Assembly: GCA_020028535.1 (NCBI GenBank)
Contig: JAIBHM010000024.1
Span: forward strand, 1-15,387
Reading direction: 5' to 3'
DNA length: 15,387 nt
Origin: Armatimonadota bacterium
GTDB taxonomy: Bacteria; Sysuimicrobiota; Sysuimicrobiia; Sysuimicrobiales; Kaftiobacteriaceae
The translations under genes and the position numbers were made by a program. A model generated the notes under the pieces. It was not told where the DNA came from. It searched no databases and was given only the letters and a program-made list of their open reading frames with translations. The number at the start of each line of letters is the position of its first letter. Position 1 is the stretch's first letter. Shown piece by piece: positions 5,454-13,460 of the stretch.

Positions 5454-6629
5454 ATGGCACTTACGCGGCGCGGACCACTGCTCTCTGACGAGCAGATGGA
5501 GCGCTACTCGCGCCAGATCATCCTCGAAGAGATGGGCGTCGCCGGGCAGCGCAAGCTGCTCGAGAGCAAGGTGCTGGTCGTCGGCGCCGGCGGGCTCGGC
5601 AGTCCCGCCTCCCTCTACCTGGCCGCGGCCGGCGTCGGCACGCTCGGCATCGTCGACGGCGATCGCGTCGATCTCACCAACCTCCAGCGTCAGGTGCTCC
5701 ACTACACGCACGACCTGGGCCGTCCCAAGACACAGTCGGCGCGGCGCACGCTCGAAGATATCAACCCCGATGTCACTGTCAGGCCATACCAGACGGTCTT
5801 GACGAGCGAGAACGCGCTCGACATCATCCGCGACTACGACGTGGTCGTGAACGGCAGCGATAACTTCCCCACGCGCTACCTGGTCAACGATGCGAGCGTC
5901 TTCCTGGGCAAACCGCTCATCGACGCGAGCATCCTCAAGTGGGAGGGGCAGGCCACCACATTTCTGCCGGGACAGGGCTGCTACCGCTGCCTGTTCCCGA
6001 CCCCTCCGCCGCCGGGAACCGTCCCATCCTGCGCGGAAGGCGGCATCGTCGGTGCGGTCGCCGGCTTCATGGGCACGCTGCAGGCGCTCGAGGCGGTGAA
6101 GGTGCTGCTCGGTCGCGGCGAAACGCTGGCCAACCGGCTGCTGATCTTTGACGCCCTGTCGGGAGAATTGCGCACGCTACGGTGGAGCCGCAACCCCAAC
6201 TGTCCCGTGTGCGGCGATCACCCGACCATTACGGAGCTTATCGACTACGAGGCGTTCTGCGGCGTGCCGGGCCACACCGCGGTTCAAGCAGCAATTGACG
6301 TCGCGCCCGCGACCGACATCAGCCCCGAGCGGGCGAAGCAGATGCTGGACGCGGGCGATGCGGACTTGTTGGACGTACGCGAGACATGGGAGTGGATGAC
6401 GGCGCGGATCCCGGGCGCAACCCTCATCCCGATGAGCGAGCTCCCCCAGCGCCTGGGCGAGATCCCTCTGGATCGGTCTGTCATCGTCTACTGCGCGGTC
6501 GGCCAGCGCAGCGCGGCCGTGGTGGAAGCACTGCGGCAGCGCGGCCACCAACGCGTGTTCAACATCGCGGGCGGGATTGTCGCCTGGATGAACGGACAGT
6601 ACACCGTCGAAGCGGGCCAGACGGCCTGA
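5454..6629 (+). CDS. moeZ: MoeZ (MoeB-rhodanese fusion): sulfur-carrier adenylyltransferase and sulfurtransferase
   Basis: The 391-residue protein has an E1-like ThiF/MoeB domain (about 1-270) with ATP-binding GAGGLGS at 44-50, zinc ligands Cys176-x2-Cys179 and Cys250-x2-Cys253, and Cys193 in the PSCAEGG loop. A rhodanese domain follows (about 290-385) with active-site Cys347 in YCAVGQRS. Such enzymes adenylate the C-terminal glycine of ubiquitin-like carriers (MoaD, ThiS, CysO) and then transfer sulfur to form a thiocarboxylate. The start has a perfect SD, AAAGGAGG, 4 bases upstream. No carrier gene is in the window, so it likely serves carriers encoded elsewhere. A Mec-type peptidase that would act after such a carrier is encoded at the left edge. 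The gene leads a likely operon with two dehydrogenases and a cupin (33-base gap, then overlaps). Confidence 0.96.
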   Translation: MALTRRGPLLSDEQMERYSRQIILEEMGVAGQRKLLESKVLVVGAGGLGSPASLYLAAAGVGTLGIVDGDRVDLTNLQRQVLHYTHDLGRPKTQSARRTLEDINPDVTVRPYQTVLTSENALDIIRDYDVVVNGSDNFPTRYLVNDASVFLGKPLIDASILKWEGQATTFLPGQGCYRCLFPTPPPPGTVPSCAEGGIVGAVAGFMGTLQALEAVKVLLGRGETLANRLLIFDALSGELRTLRWSRNPNCPVCGDHPTITELIDYEAFCGVPGHTAVQAAIDVAPATDISPERAKQMLDAGDADLLDVRETWEWMTARIPGATLIPMSELPQRLGEIPLDRSVIVYCAVGQRSAAVVEALRQRGHQRVFNIAGGIVAWMNGQYTVEAGQTA

Positions 6630-6662
6630 CCCCAGCCCCCGGCGGTCAGCAGGAGCGGGACC

Positions 6663-7784
6663 GTGACCTCTGAAATCAGCAGTGTGTCCGATTCCCCCAC
6701 ACTAACTGAACATGTTCCTCAGCGCGATCAGGAATCGCGTGAGCTGATGCGCCAGGCGCTCCTGCGGGAGCCGCGCCATATCGAGCTCGTCACGCGGCCC
6801 GTGCCGGCTCCCGGTCCCGGCGAAGTCGTCTTGCGCGTCCGCGCCGCGTTAACCTGTGGTACCGACCTCAAGACATACCGCCGCGGCCATCCCAAAGTCC
6901 CCTTCGGACCGTTTGGACACGAGTGCGCCGGTGATGTCGTGGCGACCGGACGCGGTGTGCGCCGGGTGCGCGAGGGGGATGCCGTCGTGCCGACCCCCAC
7001 GGCGTCCTGTGGAGAGTGCCCGTCCTGTCGCGCCGGCCGCGAAAACCTCTGTGAGCGGCAGTTCGAAGGGATCGTGCTCGGCGCCTACGCCGACTACCTG
7101 CTCATCTCGGAGAAAGTCGCGGCGAGCAATCTGCTCCGCAAACCGTCCACACTGACCTACATCGAGGCGGCATTCCTCGAGCCGCTCTCATGCGTCATCC
7201 ACGCGTGGGACCGGCTGCGTTCCATCCCGGTAGAGCAGGTGGCCGTGGTCGGCCTGGGCGGGATCGGCCTGCTGCACGTCCGCGTCGCCAAGGCATTGGG
7301 CGCGCGGGTGATCGCCGTCGGGCGCCGGGCTGAGCGGCTCACGCTGGCGAAACAACTGGGCGCCGATGCCGTCGTCGACACCGACCATGACGAAGTCTCC
7401 GCCGGGCTCCGCGAGGTGAGCGGAGGGCTCGGACCCGACGTGATCATCGAGTGCACCGGCAGCCCGCATATGTGGGTGGAAGTGGCGGGCTGGGCGCGCC
7501 GCGGCGGCCGCGTGCTGCTCTTCGCGGGATTGGCGGCCGGCGCGCAGGTCGCATTCGACGCGACGCGCCTGCACTACGACGAAGTGGATATCGTCAATAG
7601 CTTTCATTACCGGCCGTCCGATGTGCTCGAGGCGCACCGTCTACTCGCCACCGGCCAGATCGACGTGCGGCCGATCATCAGCGATGTCCGCGACCTGACC
7701 AGCATCGTGGACGTCTTTGCCTCCCTGGACCGCGGCAACGGAGTGAAGTACGCGATCCTGCCGGAGGCGACCGGATGGGCGTAG
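6663..7784 (+). CDS. Zinc-dependent medium-chain dehydrogenase 1 (probably NADP-dependent)
   Basis: A 373-residue member of the MDR alcohol/sorbitol/threonine dehydrogenase superfamily. Catalytic zinc residues: Cys65 (CGTD), His86-Glu87 (GHE) and Glu173 (LEPLSCV). Structural zinc: Cys116, Cys119, Cys122 and Cys130. The Rossmann motif GLGGIG is at 197-202. After the second strand the sequence is VGRRAERL, with glycine and arginine where NAD-preferring enzymes have an acidic residue, so NADP use is likely. The substrate is unknown. GTG 6663 has AGGAG 7 bases ahead; the first 28 residues are not conserved-looking, and ATG 6747 (MRQALL) would give a more usual N-terminus but lacks a good SD. Its end overlaps the next dehydrogenase by 10 bases. 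Confidence 0.93.
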   Translation: MTSEISSVSDSPTLTEHVPQRDQESRELMRQALLREPRHIELVTRPVPAPGPGEVVLRVRAALTCGTDLKTYRRGHPKVPFGPFGHECAGDVVATGRGVRRVREGDAVVPTPTASCGECPSCRAGRENLCERQFEGIVLGAYADYLLISEKVAASNLLRKPSTLTYIEAAFLEPLSCVIHAWDRLRSIPVEQVAVVGLGGIGLLHVRVAKALGARVIAVGRRAERLTLAKQLGADAVVDTDHDEVSAGLREVSGGLGPDVIIECTGSPHMWVEVAGWARRGGRVLLFAGLAAGAQVAFDATRLHYDEVDIVNSFHYRPSDVLEAHRLLATGQIDVRPIISDVRDLTSIVDVFASLDRGNGVKYAILPEATGWA

Positions 7785-8833
7785 AGCGGACCCGCGCCGT
7801 CCTCCCCACCACTACCCGAGCCGTCGTGTTCTATCGTCCGGACGACGTGCGCCTGGAGTCCATTACGTTGCCACGTTTGGGCCCCGGCGATCTCCTCGTG
7901 CGGATCACGGCCTGTGGTCTGTGCGCCAGTGAAGTGATGGACTGGTACATGGCGCGCAAGGCGCCGATCCCCCTCGGCCATGAACCGGTCGGGGAGGTGC
8001 TGCAGAGGGGCTCCGCAGTCGAGGCATTCTCACCGGGCGACCGCGTCTTCGTCCACCACCACGCTCCCTGTATGCGCTGTCGGGCCTGCCGCCGCGGCGC
8101 GTACGTGCACTGCACGACGTGGCGCCGCGGCAAGCTCACCCCGGGCGGCCTCAGCGAGTTTGCTGTTGCACCGGCGGAGATCGTGGACGCCGACACGTTG
8201 CCCATCCCGCCCGAAGTTTCCGATGAGGCCGCCATCTTCATCGAGCCGCTGGCCACTGTCGTGAAGTCCCTGCGCCGCAGCCGGATGCGTCAGGGCGACC
8301 GGGTGCTCGTGATCGGGCTCGGCGTGATGGGGTTGCTGCACGTCATGCTGGCACGGCGCCTCGGGGCCGGAATGATCGTCGGCGCGGATCGGGTTCCTTC
8401 ACGGCTCAAGCGGGCGCGGGAGGCCGGAGCGGGCATAGTAGTGGATGTGACGCAGGAGCAACTACCCGAAGCGGTTCGGACTGCCACTGACGGGGACGGC
8501 GCCGACATCGTCATCGTAGGTCCAGGTTCATTGGAAGCGATGCAGGCAGGATTTGAGGCGGCAGGTCCGGCGAGCACGGTCATCCTCTTTACACCCACTG
8601 AGCCCGATGCACGCTGGCCGTTTCCGGTGCACGAAGCCTACTTCAGAGAGATCAGCGTGGTTCCATCGTACTCGTGCGGGCCAGACGACACACGCGAGGC
8701 GTTGCGACACATTCGCGATGGCCTGCCCGTCGAGTCGTTGATCACGCACCGGCTGTCCCTGGACGAAGCGGACGAGGGGTACCGCCTGGTGCGCGAGGCC
8801 ACGGATGCGCTGAAGGTGGTCGTGCGGCCGTGA
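7775..8833 (+). CDS. Zinc-dependent medium-chain dehydrogenase 2 (probably NAD-dependent)
   Basis: A 352-residue MDR family enzyme, clearly different from its neighbour. Catalytic residues: Cys50 (LCASE), His69-Glu70 (GHE) and Glu157 (IEPLATV). Structural zinc: Cys99, Cys102, Cys105 and Cys113. The Rossmann motif GLGVMG is at 181-186, followed by Asp205 (GADRVPSRL), the acidic residue that favours NAD over NADP. GGAGG at 7763-7767 lies 7 bases before ATG 7775, inside the upstream gene, and the end overlaps the cupin gene by 4 bases, so the three are made together. It could oxidise a polyol or sugar alcohol, but the substrate cannot be read from sequence. The opposite cofactor preference from the neighbour is notable. 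Confidence 0.94.
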   Translation: MGVERTRAVLPTTTRAVVFYRPDDVRLESITLPRLGPGDLLVRITACGLCASEVMDWYMARKAPIPLGHEPVGEVLQRGSAVEAFSPGDRVFVHHHAPCMRCRACRRGAYVHCTTWRRGKLTPGGLSEFAVAPAEIVDADTLPIPPEVSDEAAIFIEPLATVVKSLRRSRMRQGDRVLVIGLGVMGLLHVMLARRLGAGMIVGADRVPSRLKRAREAGAGIVVDVTQEQLPEAVRTATDGDGADIVIVGPGSLEAMQAGFEAAGPASTVILFTPTEPDARWPFPVHEAYFREISVVPSYSCGPDDTREALRHIRDGLPVESLITHRLSLDEADEGYRLVREATDALKVVVRP

Positions 8834-9387
8834 GTGATCCTCGGAATTCCCAGTCCGAGTCCGGCAGCTGCGACCTTCCGGATGCCACGGTCCACCGGTC
8901 GAGCCTTGCCCACCGGAAGTTCGACAGCACGACCTTCACATGGGACGGGATCTCTGCGCAGGTGTACAAGCACGGCAATCAGGGGAGTGCGGGCATGGGA
9001 TGGAGCGACGTCGTCCGCCACACGCTGGCGGGCGGGGAATCCCTTGCCTTTCAGCTTAGATACTTCGAAATCGGCCGCGGGGGATTCTCGAGCCTGGAGA
9101 AACACCACCACGCGCACACGATCATCGTGCTGCGTGGGCGGGGGAGGGTGATTGCCGGCCGCGAGGTGTTCGCCGTAGGCCCATTCGATCTCGTCGTGAT
9201 CCCCGCAGGCGCGCCGCACCAGTTTGTGAACGCGGGCGCCGAGCCGTTCGGCTTCCTGTGCCCCGTGGATGCAGATCGCGATCCCCCGCATGCGCTCACG
9301 GTTGATGAGCTCGAGAGCCTCCTTGGGGACCCCGATGTCAGGGCCGCCGTCAAGCTTGGCGAGGCGATCAGCCCATCCAGGCCCTAG
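8830..9387 (+). CDS. Cupin domain protein
   Basis: A 185-residue protein with a single cupin fold at about residues 70-150. Metal-binding histidines are likely His92, His94 and His96 (EKHHHAHTIIVLRGRG), with His130 in the second motif (GPFDLVVIPAGAPHQFVN). The usual glutamate of the first motif is missing, which is common in this sub-type. It continues with GFLCPVDADRDPP, a segment I associate with a family of small stand-alone cupins. Roles range from isomerase or dioxygenase to sensor. GTG 8830 overlaps the stop of dehydrogenase 2 (GTGA); the open frame runs further upstream inside that gene, but a start there would add more than 50 residues of overlap. It is probably the last gene of the moeZ-led operon. 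Confidence 0.88.
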   Translation: MSDPRNSQSESGSCDLPDATVHRSSLAHRKFDSTTFTWDGISAQVYKHGNQGSAGMGWSDVVRHTLAGGESLAFQLRYFEIGRGGFSSLEKHHHAHTIIVLRGRGRVIAGREVFAVGPFDLVVIPAGAPHQFVNAGAEPFGFLCPVDADRDPPHALTVDELESLLGDPDVRAAVKLGEAISPSRP

Positions 9388-9506
9388 CGAGTGTCAGCAT
9401 GCTCCTGGCATAGCCTCATCGTTGGTCATCCCCGAGTTCAAAAGGCTGTTTTTGCCGCTTTGCCCAGAAAACGAGGACTTTTCCCGTCAGCAGCGAAAAC
9501 CGCCCC

Positions 9507-10400
9507 GTGCAAGCACGTGTCGCGCTCAGCCGCGCCCTCTTCGAGTGGGGGCCGGCGATCAACCGCCACGGCGCCCTCTACCGTCCCCTCGCACGAGAAG
9601 TCGCCGGTGTCTGCGCAGCGTGGGTGAAACGCCTCCTCGCCAGCCACGATCGCGTCGTTTTCGTCGATGGATTGCAGTTCGCTGTTGGCCCCGCACCCCA
9701 CTACGCGGGACTTGAGTTTCGCTTCAGGAACTACGAGCCCGGGGTCGCGTCTGTGCTGCGCCGAATGCTCGGGCCCGGGATGATCTTCGTCGACGTCGGG
9801 GCACATGTCGGCTTCCACTCCCTGGCTGCGGCGCGGCTCGTCGGTGATCGGGGTAGAGTGTATGCGTTCGAGCCCGATCCAGATACCTACGACCTCCTTC
9901 AGAACAACGCCCGTTTGAACCGCCTCACCAATATCATCGCGGTCCCATTAGCCGTTGACGAGGGGTGCGGTGAGAAGGACCTATTTCTCGGTGTTGTTCA
10001 CGAAGGTCACAACACGCTGTACGCCCGCAGGCTGGTCGGGTCGAGGTCGGTGCGCGTGGAGACGACGACCTTGGACACCTATTTCGCGACTCGAGGGATC
10101 CTGCGGCTAGACGTGATCAAGCTCGACGTGCAGGGCGCCGAACCGGCCGTGCTCCGCGGAGCCAATGACATTCTCCGCCGCTGCAGAGGTCTCAAGATCA
10201 TTGTGGAGATCGATCCGATCTTCCTGCGGGCCACCGGGAGTGACCCAGAAGCGATTTTGGAGCCACTTGTGGCCGCGCGCTACCGGTTCTGGTGGATCGC
10301 TCGGGACGGTGCGCTCGAGCGGATTTCTGGAGATGGGTTGCACGACCGGCAATACGGGCTGCACTACCTGCTGGGTGCACGGTCCGATGCGCAGGTCTGA
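9507..10400 (+). CDS. FkbM family methyltransferase
   Basis: The 297-residue protein has the SAM-binding motif FVDVGAHVG at 94-102, the acidic end of the second strand (YAFEPDPDTYDLL), and the FkbM hallmark IKLDVQGAEPAVLRGA starting at 204. Family members O-methylate sugars, polyketides or other small hydroxyl compounds. GTG 9507 is the first usable start after an in-frame stop at 9411, but no SD is visible there, so the N-terminus is uncertain. The 119 bases before it hold no gene I can see and no clear terminator. It overlaps the large membrane protein gene by 14 bases, so the two very likely act on the same glycan or lipid. Confidence 0.9.
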   Translation: MQARVALSRALFEWGPAINRHGALYRPLAREVAGVCAAWVKRLLASHDRVVFVDGLQFAVGPAPHYAGLEFRFRNYEPGVASVLRRMLGPGMIFVDVGAHVGFHSLAAARLVGDRGRVYAFEPDPDTYDLLQNNARLNRLTNIIAVPLAVDEGCGEKDLFLGVVHEGHNTLYARRLVGSRSVRVETTTLDTYFATRGILRLDVIKLDVQGAEPAVLRGANDILRRCRGLKIIVEIDPIFLRATGSDPEAILEPLVAARYRFWWIARDGALERISGDGLHDRQYGLHYLLGARSDAQV

Positions 10401-12681
10401 CGATCTGAACGAGGCCACGCGCCGCATCGGTCTGCTCGTGGCCGCATCGCTCCAGTTTACTGTCGCGACCTTTCTGTATCTTCGCGGTGGCGTCCCTCTC
10501 AACCGCGATGTCGTCGTCCTCATCACGCTCTGCTATGCCATGGCATTCTGGCTCACCATCAGCGCGTTCGTGCCATCGGGACGGTGGCGCGACTGGCTCG
10601 TTGCCGCTGCGATGCTGTACGCGCTATTGGCCAGTTTCTACGTCGGGGTTCGCATTGTCACTCCAGGCTACACGAACGACAGTCTGGCGCTCCTCCATGT
10701 CGGGAGCGAGCGGCTGCTGAGAGGCCAGAATCCCTATCACCTCTCGTGGGAGGAGATCGCACCCGAGCTGAACGAGCGATTTGGGCTTCCCCGCGAGTTA
10801 CTGACGTCCCGCACCAGCGGAGACCCAATCGAGCACCCGGTAGCCTATCCGGGCCTTGCGTTGATGCTGACTGCGCCATTTCTGGCGGCGGGTATGCGGG
10901 ATCTGCGATGGGTGCTCTTTGGTGCTGAGGTGGCGGCCTGGTTACTCCTCTATGCCCGCGCACCGAGAGTATTGCGTTCAGTCGTGTGGATTCCGATGAT
11001 CCTGGAGGTGAACATCTTCCTCCTGTACGCGCAGGGAGGCATCACCGAGTGGCTCTGGGTCCCTGCGATGCTGATCTGTGCCCGTTACCTCGAAACCGGC
11101 CGCAACGGGGCTGCGGCCGCAGCCCTGGGTACGGCGGCCGCGATCAAGCAGGTCCCCTGGCTTGCTGCGCCATTTGCAGCGGTCTGGATCTGGAATACCG
11201 CGGGTCCCTCCGCCCGGCAGAAAATCGGCGCGACCGCACAGTTTGCCGGCGTGGCGTTGAGCACATTCATGATCTGGAATCTACCATTTATGGTGTGGGA
11301 TACACGAGCATGGTGGCTTGGGGTGATCGAACCGATGGTGAGCCCGATGATCCCATTCGGATCCGGGCTATCGCTATTCACCCAGGCCGGCTTGCTCCGA
11401 ATGCCTCGGGAGTTTTTCCTCGTCGTGCAATCTGCGGTGTTTGTCGCGGCCGTCGTGACTTACCACGTGTTCTTTCCCAGGCTCCGGTATGCGATGTGGG
11501 CGTTTATCCCCGTTGTTTTCTGGTTCGGATTTCGCTCACTCCACAACTACATCGTGAGTTGGATCCCGCTCATACTCTGGGGCTTTCTCGTGTCGTGGAC
11601 CGATCGGGGCATTCGCGCGGAGCCGCGGACAAAGCTCAGACCGGCAGTCGCGACGGCCGCCGCGGCTGTTGCGGCCATCATCATTGCCGTCGTCGTGTTC
11701 GCGCGACTTTCGTTCGCAGGTGGCCTCGACCTCCGAGTGGTCAACGTTCGGGACGAGCTAGCGATCGGGGCCCCAACGGCGGTCACCCTTGAGCTTACGA
11801 ACAATACGCCACGCGTGGCGGAGCCCAGATTCTGGATTTCGTGGGGGCCGTTTAGCTTTCTTTGGATGGCCGAGGGGCCCCAGCGCCTCGATCCAGGTGT
11901 TCGGGCCCGGTACACGATACGCCCACAGGGCCCCGCCGGTCTGCCACCAACCACAGAAAGTCCGCGCCGCGGAGCGAACGCGGTGAACCGACCAAACGGT
12001 TTTGTGGTGAGGGTGAATGACGCCTCCTCTTCGATCTTCACGGTCAGCCCGCCGCTGGCGCCGCCGGTCGCGACGCCGCCCATCCGCAACCCTCGCTTCC
12101 ATTTCTGGATGCGCGGCAATGGCGATCCCTCACGGCCCATTCCCATCCACTGGTCGGATCAATCATGGGCGGTGGGTCATGATCGCAGCTCTCTGAAGCG
12201 CTCCGAGTGGGATGCCATGCACGCCTTGAGGCTCGAGGTCGTCCAGGACGGTCGCACGGTCCCCACGGCTCACGGAGAGTGGGTGACGAGTGCTCTTCAC
12301 CAGCGGATCGCATTTCCACGGTGCGGGCTGTCCATCGTGGCCCGGCCTTCGTTCGAGCCCAAGTTTGTCGGGCCCTGGCCGGCAGCCGCGCTGACCTTAC
12401 AAGTCCTGGATGGAGAGCACGCGATATGGGTTGTCCTCGGGCAAAGCAAGGCGAAGGCTGCGGCAATCCTTCCGAATGGCACGCGCCTGGTCATGCTCAA
12501 TGCGCCGCCCCACCACTGGTCTCGACACACGGTGGGCCTCGAGGGGCTGTACGCCGACGCAGGCTGGCCGATACCGCAACACATCACGCTGAAGATTGCC
12601 GTGACCGCCCATGCTTCTGTGCCGGGCTCGTACGGCGCAGATATCAGGGAAATCGAGGCGATTCGGAAGGATGACTGCTAG
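10387..12681 (+). CDS. Large membrane protein, GT-C glycosyltransferase-like (GT87/DUF2029-like), with soluble C-terminal region
   Basis: The 764-residue protein has roughly ten hydrophobic segments in residues 14-445. After the third comes a loop with Asn97-Asp98 and then LLRGQNPY (110-117), a pattern like the catalytic-Asp loop of GT-C transferases that use polyprenyl-phosphate sugars. After a last segment at about 420-442, some 320 residues form a soluble region with beta-rich character (LELTNNTPRVAEPRFWISWG, FHFWMRGNGDP), probably outside the cytoplasm, with a proline-rich linker around 555-565. I do not recognise that domain. ATG 10387 overlaps the FkbM gene by 14 bases; the frame is open further upstream, but that would be inside the FkbM gene and add non-membrane sequence. 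No strong SD is seen, so translational coupling is likely. The sugar and acceptor are unknown. Confidence 0.8.
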   Translation: MRRSDDLNEATRRIGLLVAASLQFTVATFLYLRGGVPLNRDVVVLITLCYAMAFWLTISAFVPSGRWRDWLVAAAMLYALLASFYVGVRIVTPGYTNDSLALLHVGSERLLRGQNPYHLSWEEIAPELNERFGLPRELLTSRTSGDPIEHPVAYPGLALMLTAPFLAAGMRDLRWVLFGAEVAAWLLLYARAPRVLRSVVWIPMILEVNIFLLYAQGGITEWLWVPAMLICARYLETGRNGAAAAALGTAAAIKQVPWLAAPFAAVWIWNTAGPSARQKIGATAQFAGVALSTFMIWNLPFMVWDTRAWWLGVIEPMVSPMIPFGSGLSLFTQAGLLRMPREFFLVVQSAVFVAAVVTYHVFFPRLRYAMWAFIPVVFWFGFRSLHNYIVSWIPLILWGFLVSWTDRGIRAEPRTKLRPAVATAAAAVAAIIIAVVVFARLSFAGGLDLRVVNVRDELAIGAPTAVTLELTNNTPRVAEPRFWISWGPFSFLWMAEGPQRLDPGVRARYTIRPQGPAGLPPTTESPRRGANAVNRPNGFVVRVNDASSSIFTVSPPLAPPVATPPIRNPRFHFWMRGNGDPSRPIPIHWSDQSWAVGHDRSSLKRSEWDAMHALRLEVVQDGRTVPTAHGEWVTSALHQRIAFPRCGLSIVARPSFEPKFVGPWPAAALTLQVLDGEHAIWVVLGQSKAKAAAILPNGTRLVMLNAPPHHWSRHTVGLEGLYADAGWPIPQHITLKIAVTAHASVPGSYGADIREIEAIRKDDC

Positions 12682-12731
12682 CGGGGCACTTCGGGTACCA
12701 CCCATCCCCAGGTCAGGTTGAGCCTATTCTG

Positions 12732-12761
12732 TTGACACTCATGACATGGAATCCGTAGAAT
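12732..12761 (+). promoter_or_regulatory. Sigma70-type promoter for the ErpA-NifU genes
   Basis: A perfect TTGACA (12732-12737), 18-base spacer, and TAGAAT (12756-12761). Transcription would begin about 7 bases on, at 12767-12769, only 2-4 bases before ATG 12771. A GGAG at 12762-12765 would then be outside the transcript. Confidence 0.7.
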
Positions 12762-12770
12762 GGAGACGGC

Positions 12771-13178
12771 ATGATTACCATAACCGAAGCTGCGGCGACG
12801 AAGTTGAAGGAGCTTATGACCAACCAGGAGCAGCCCGCTCTCTACCTGCGCCTGTTCATCGCCCCGGGCGGCTGCGAGGGCTTCACCTACGGGATGGCCT
12901 TCGACAAAGAGCGGCAGGGCGAGGATCAGGTCATCGAGCGCGGGGGCGTGCGCGTGTTGGTTGATCCCGCGAGTTCCGAGTACCTGTCGGGCGCTCAGAT
13001 CGACTTCATCAAGTCCCAGATGGGCGAGGGGTTCACCGTTCGGAACCCGAATGCCATTTCGACCTGCGGGTGCGGCCACTCGTTCCACACACGGCACGCC
13101 GCGGGGCAGCCGCAGGACTGCGGCTGTGAGACCGACCAAGCGACCGGGCACACAACCGAGCACACGACGAAGGCCTAG
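12771..13178 (+). CDS. Iron-sulfur cluster carrier, ErpA/IscA/HesB family, with Cys/His-rich tail
   Basis: The 135-residue A-type carrier has the three conserved cysteines: Cys35 (GGCEGF), Cys99 and Cys101 (CGCG). These hold or pass 2Fe-2S or 4Fe-4S clusters to target proteins. Usual length is about 105-120 residues; here a tail from about 103 to 135 adds a second C-x-C (Cys117, Cys119) and several histidines. It is followed 11 bases later by a NifU-C protein, so the pair forms a small Fe-S assembly unit that ends at a terminator near 13500-13531. A sigma70-type promoter lies right upstream. The Rrf2 regulator at 280 would be a logical controller, though no site was recognised. The precise subtype (ErpA or IscA) is not resolved. 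Confidence 0.93.
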   Translation: MITITEAAATKLKELMTNQEQPALYLRLFIAPGGCEGFTYGMAFDKERQGEDQVIERGGVRVLVDPASSEYLSGAQIDFIKSQMGEGFTVRNPNAISTCGCGHSFHTRHAAGQPQDCGCETDQATGHTTEHTTKA

Positions 13179-13189
13179 GAGCCAAGCGG

Positions 13190-13453
13190 ATGAGCCAGCA
13201 AGTGCAGGTACAGACGCAGGATCAGGACATGCGGGCGCGCGTGGAGCAGGTCCTCGAGACGATTCGCCCCTACATCCAGGGCGACGGCGGCGACCTCGAG
13301 CTGGTGGATATCGTCGCCGGCATCGTCCAGATTCGCCTCGCCGGTGCCTGCGTGGGGTGCATGCACTCGATGATGACGCTACAGGCCGGCGTGGAGCGAA
13401 TGCTCAAAGAAGCCGTCCCGGAGATCAAGGGCGTCGAGGCGATGCCCTTCTAA
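13190..13453 (+). CDS. NifU C-terminal domain-like Fe-S scaffold protein
   Basis: A stand-alone 87-residue NifU-C domain: VEQVLETIRPYIQGDGGDLELVDI is the typical opening and Cys-x-x-Cys (ACVGCMHS, about residues 54-57) is the cluster-binding site, followed by LQAGVERMLKEAVPEIKGVEAM. It would assemble or carry a 4Fe-4S cluster together with the A-type protein upstream. AGGAG at 13177-13181, which overlaps the upstream stop, lies 8 bases before the ATG. The NifU N-terminal (IscU) domain and a cysteine desulfurase are absent from the window. Confidence 0.95.
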   Translation: MSQQVQVQTQDQDMRARVEQVLETIRPYIQGDGGDLELVDIVAGIVQIRLAGACVGCMHSMMTLQAGVERMLKEAVPEIKGVEAMPF

Positions 13454-13460
13454 GCGCGAA

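Noticed and set aside
8369..8395. GGAAT-N19-GTT inside dehydrogenase 2
   Set aside because: It lies mid-gene with no start codon arrangement downstream; this shows the motif occurs by chance at low frequency.
8638..9291. 217-residue open frame on the minus strand
   Set aside because: It is antisense to the cupin and dehydrogenase genes, and its composition (Arg/Pro-rich, no motif) is that of a shadow.
5454..9387. Reading the moeZ-dehydrogenase-cupin operon as a thio-sugar natural product cluster
   Set aside because: MoeZ does feed sulfur to such pathways in some actinomycetes, but no thio-sugar synthase, carrier or glycosyltransferase is adjacent, so the claim is not supported.
10986..11792. 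268-residue open frame on the plus strand in another reading frame
   Set aside because: It is inside the membrane protein gene, whose hydrophobic segments and motifs read in the other frame.
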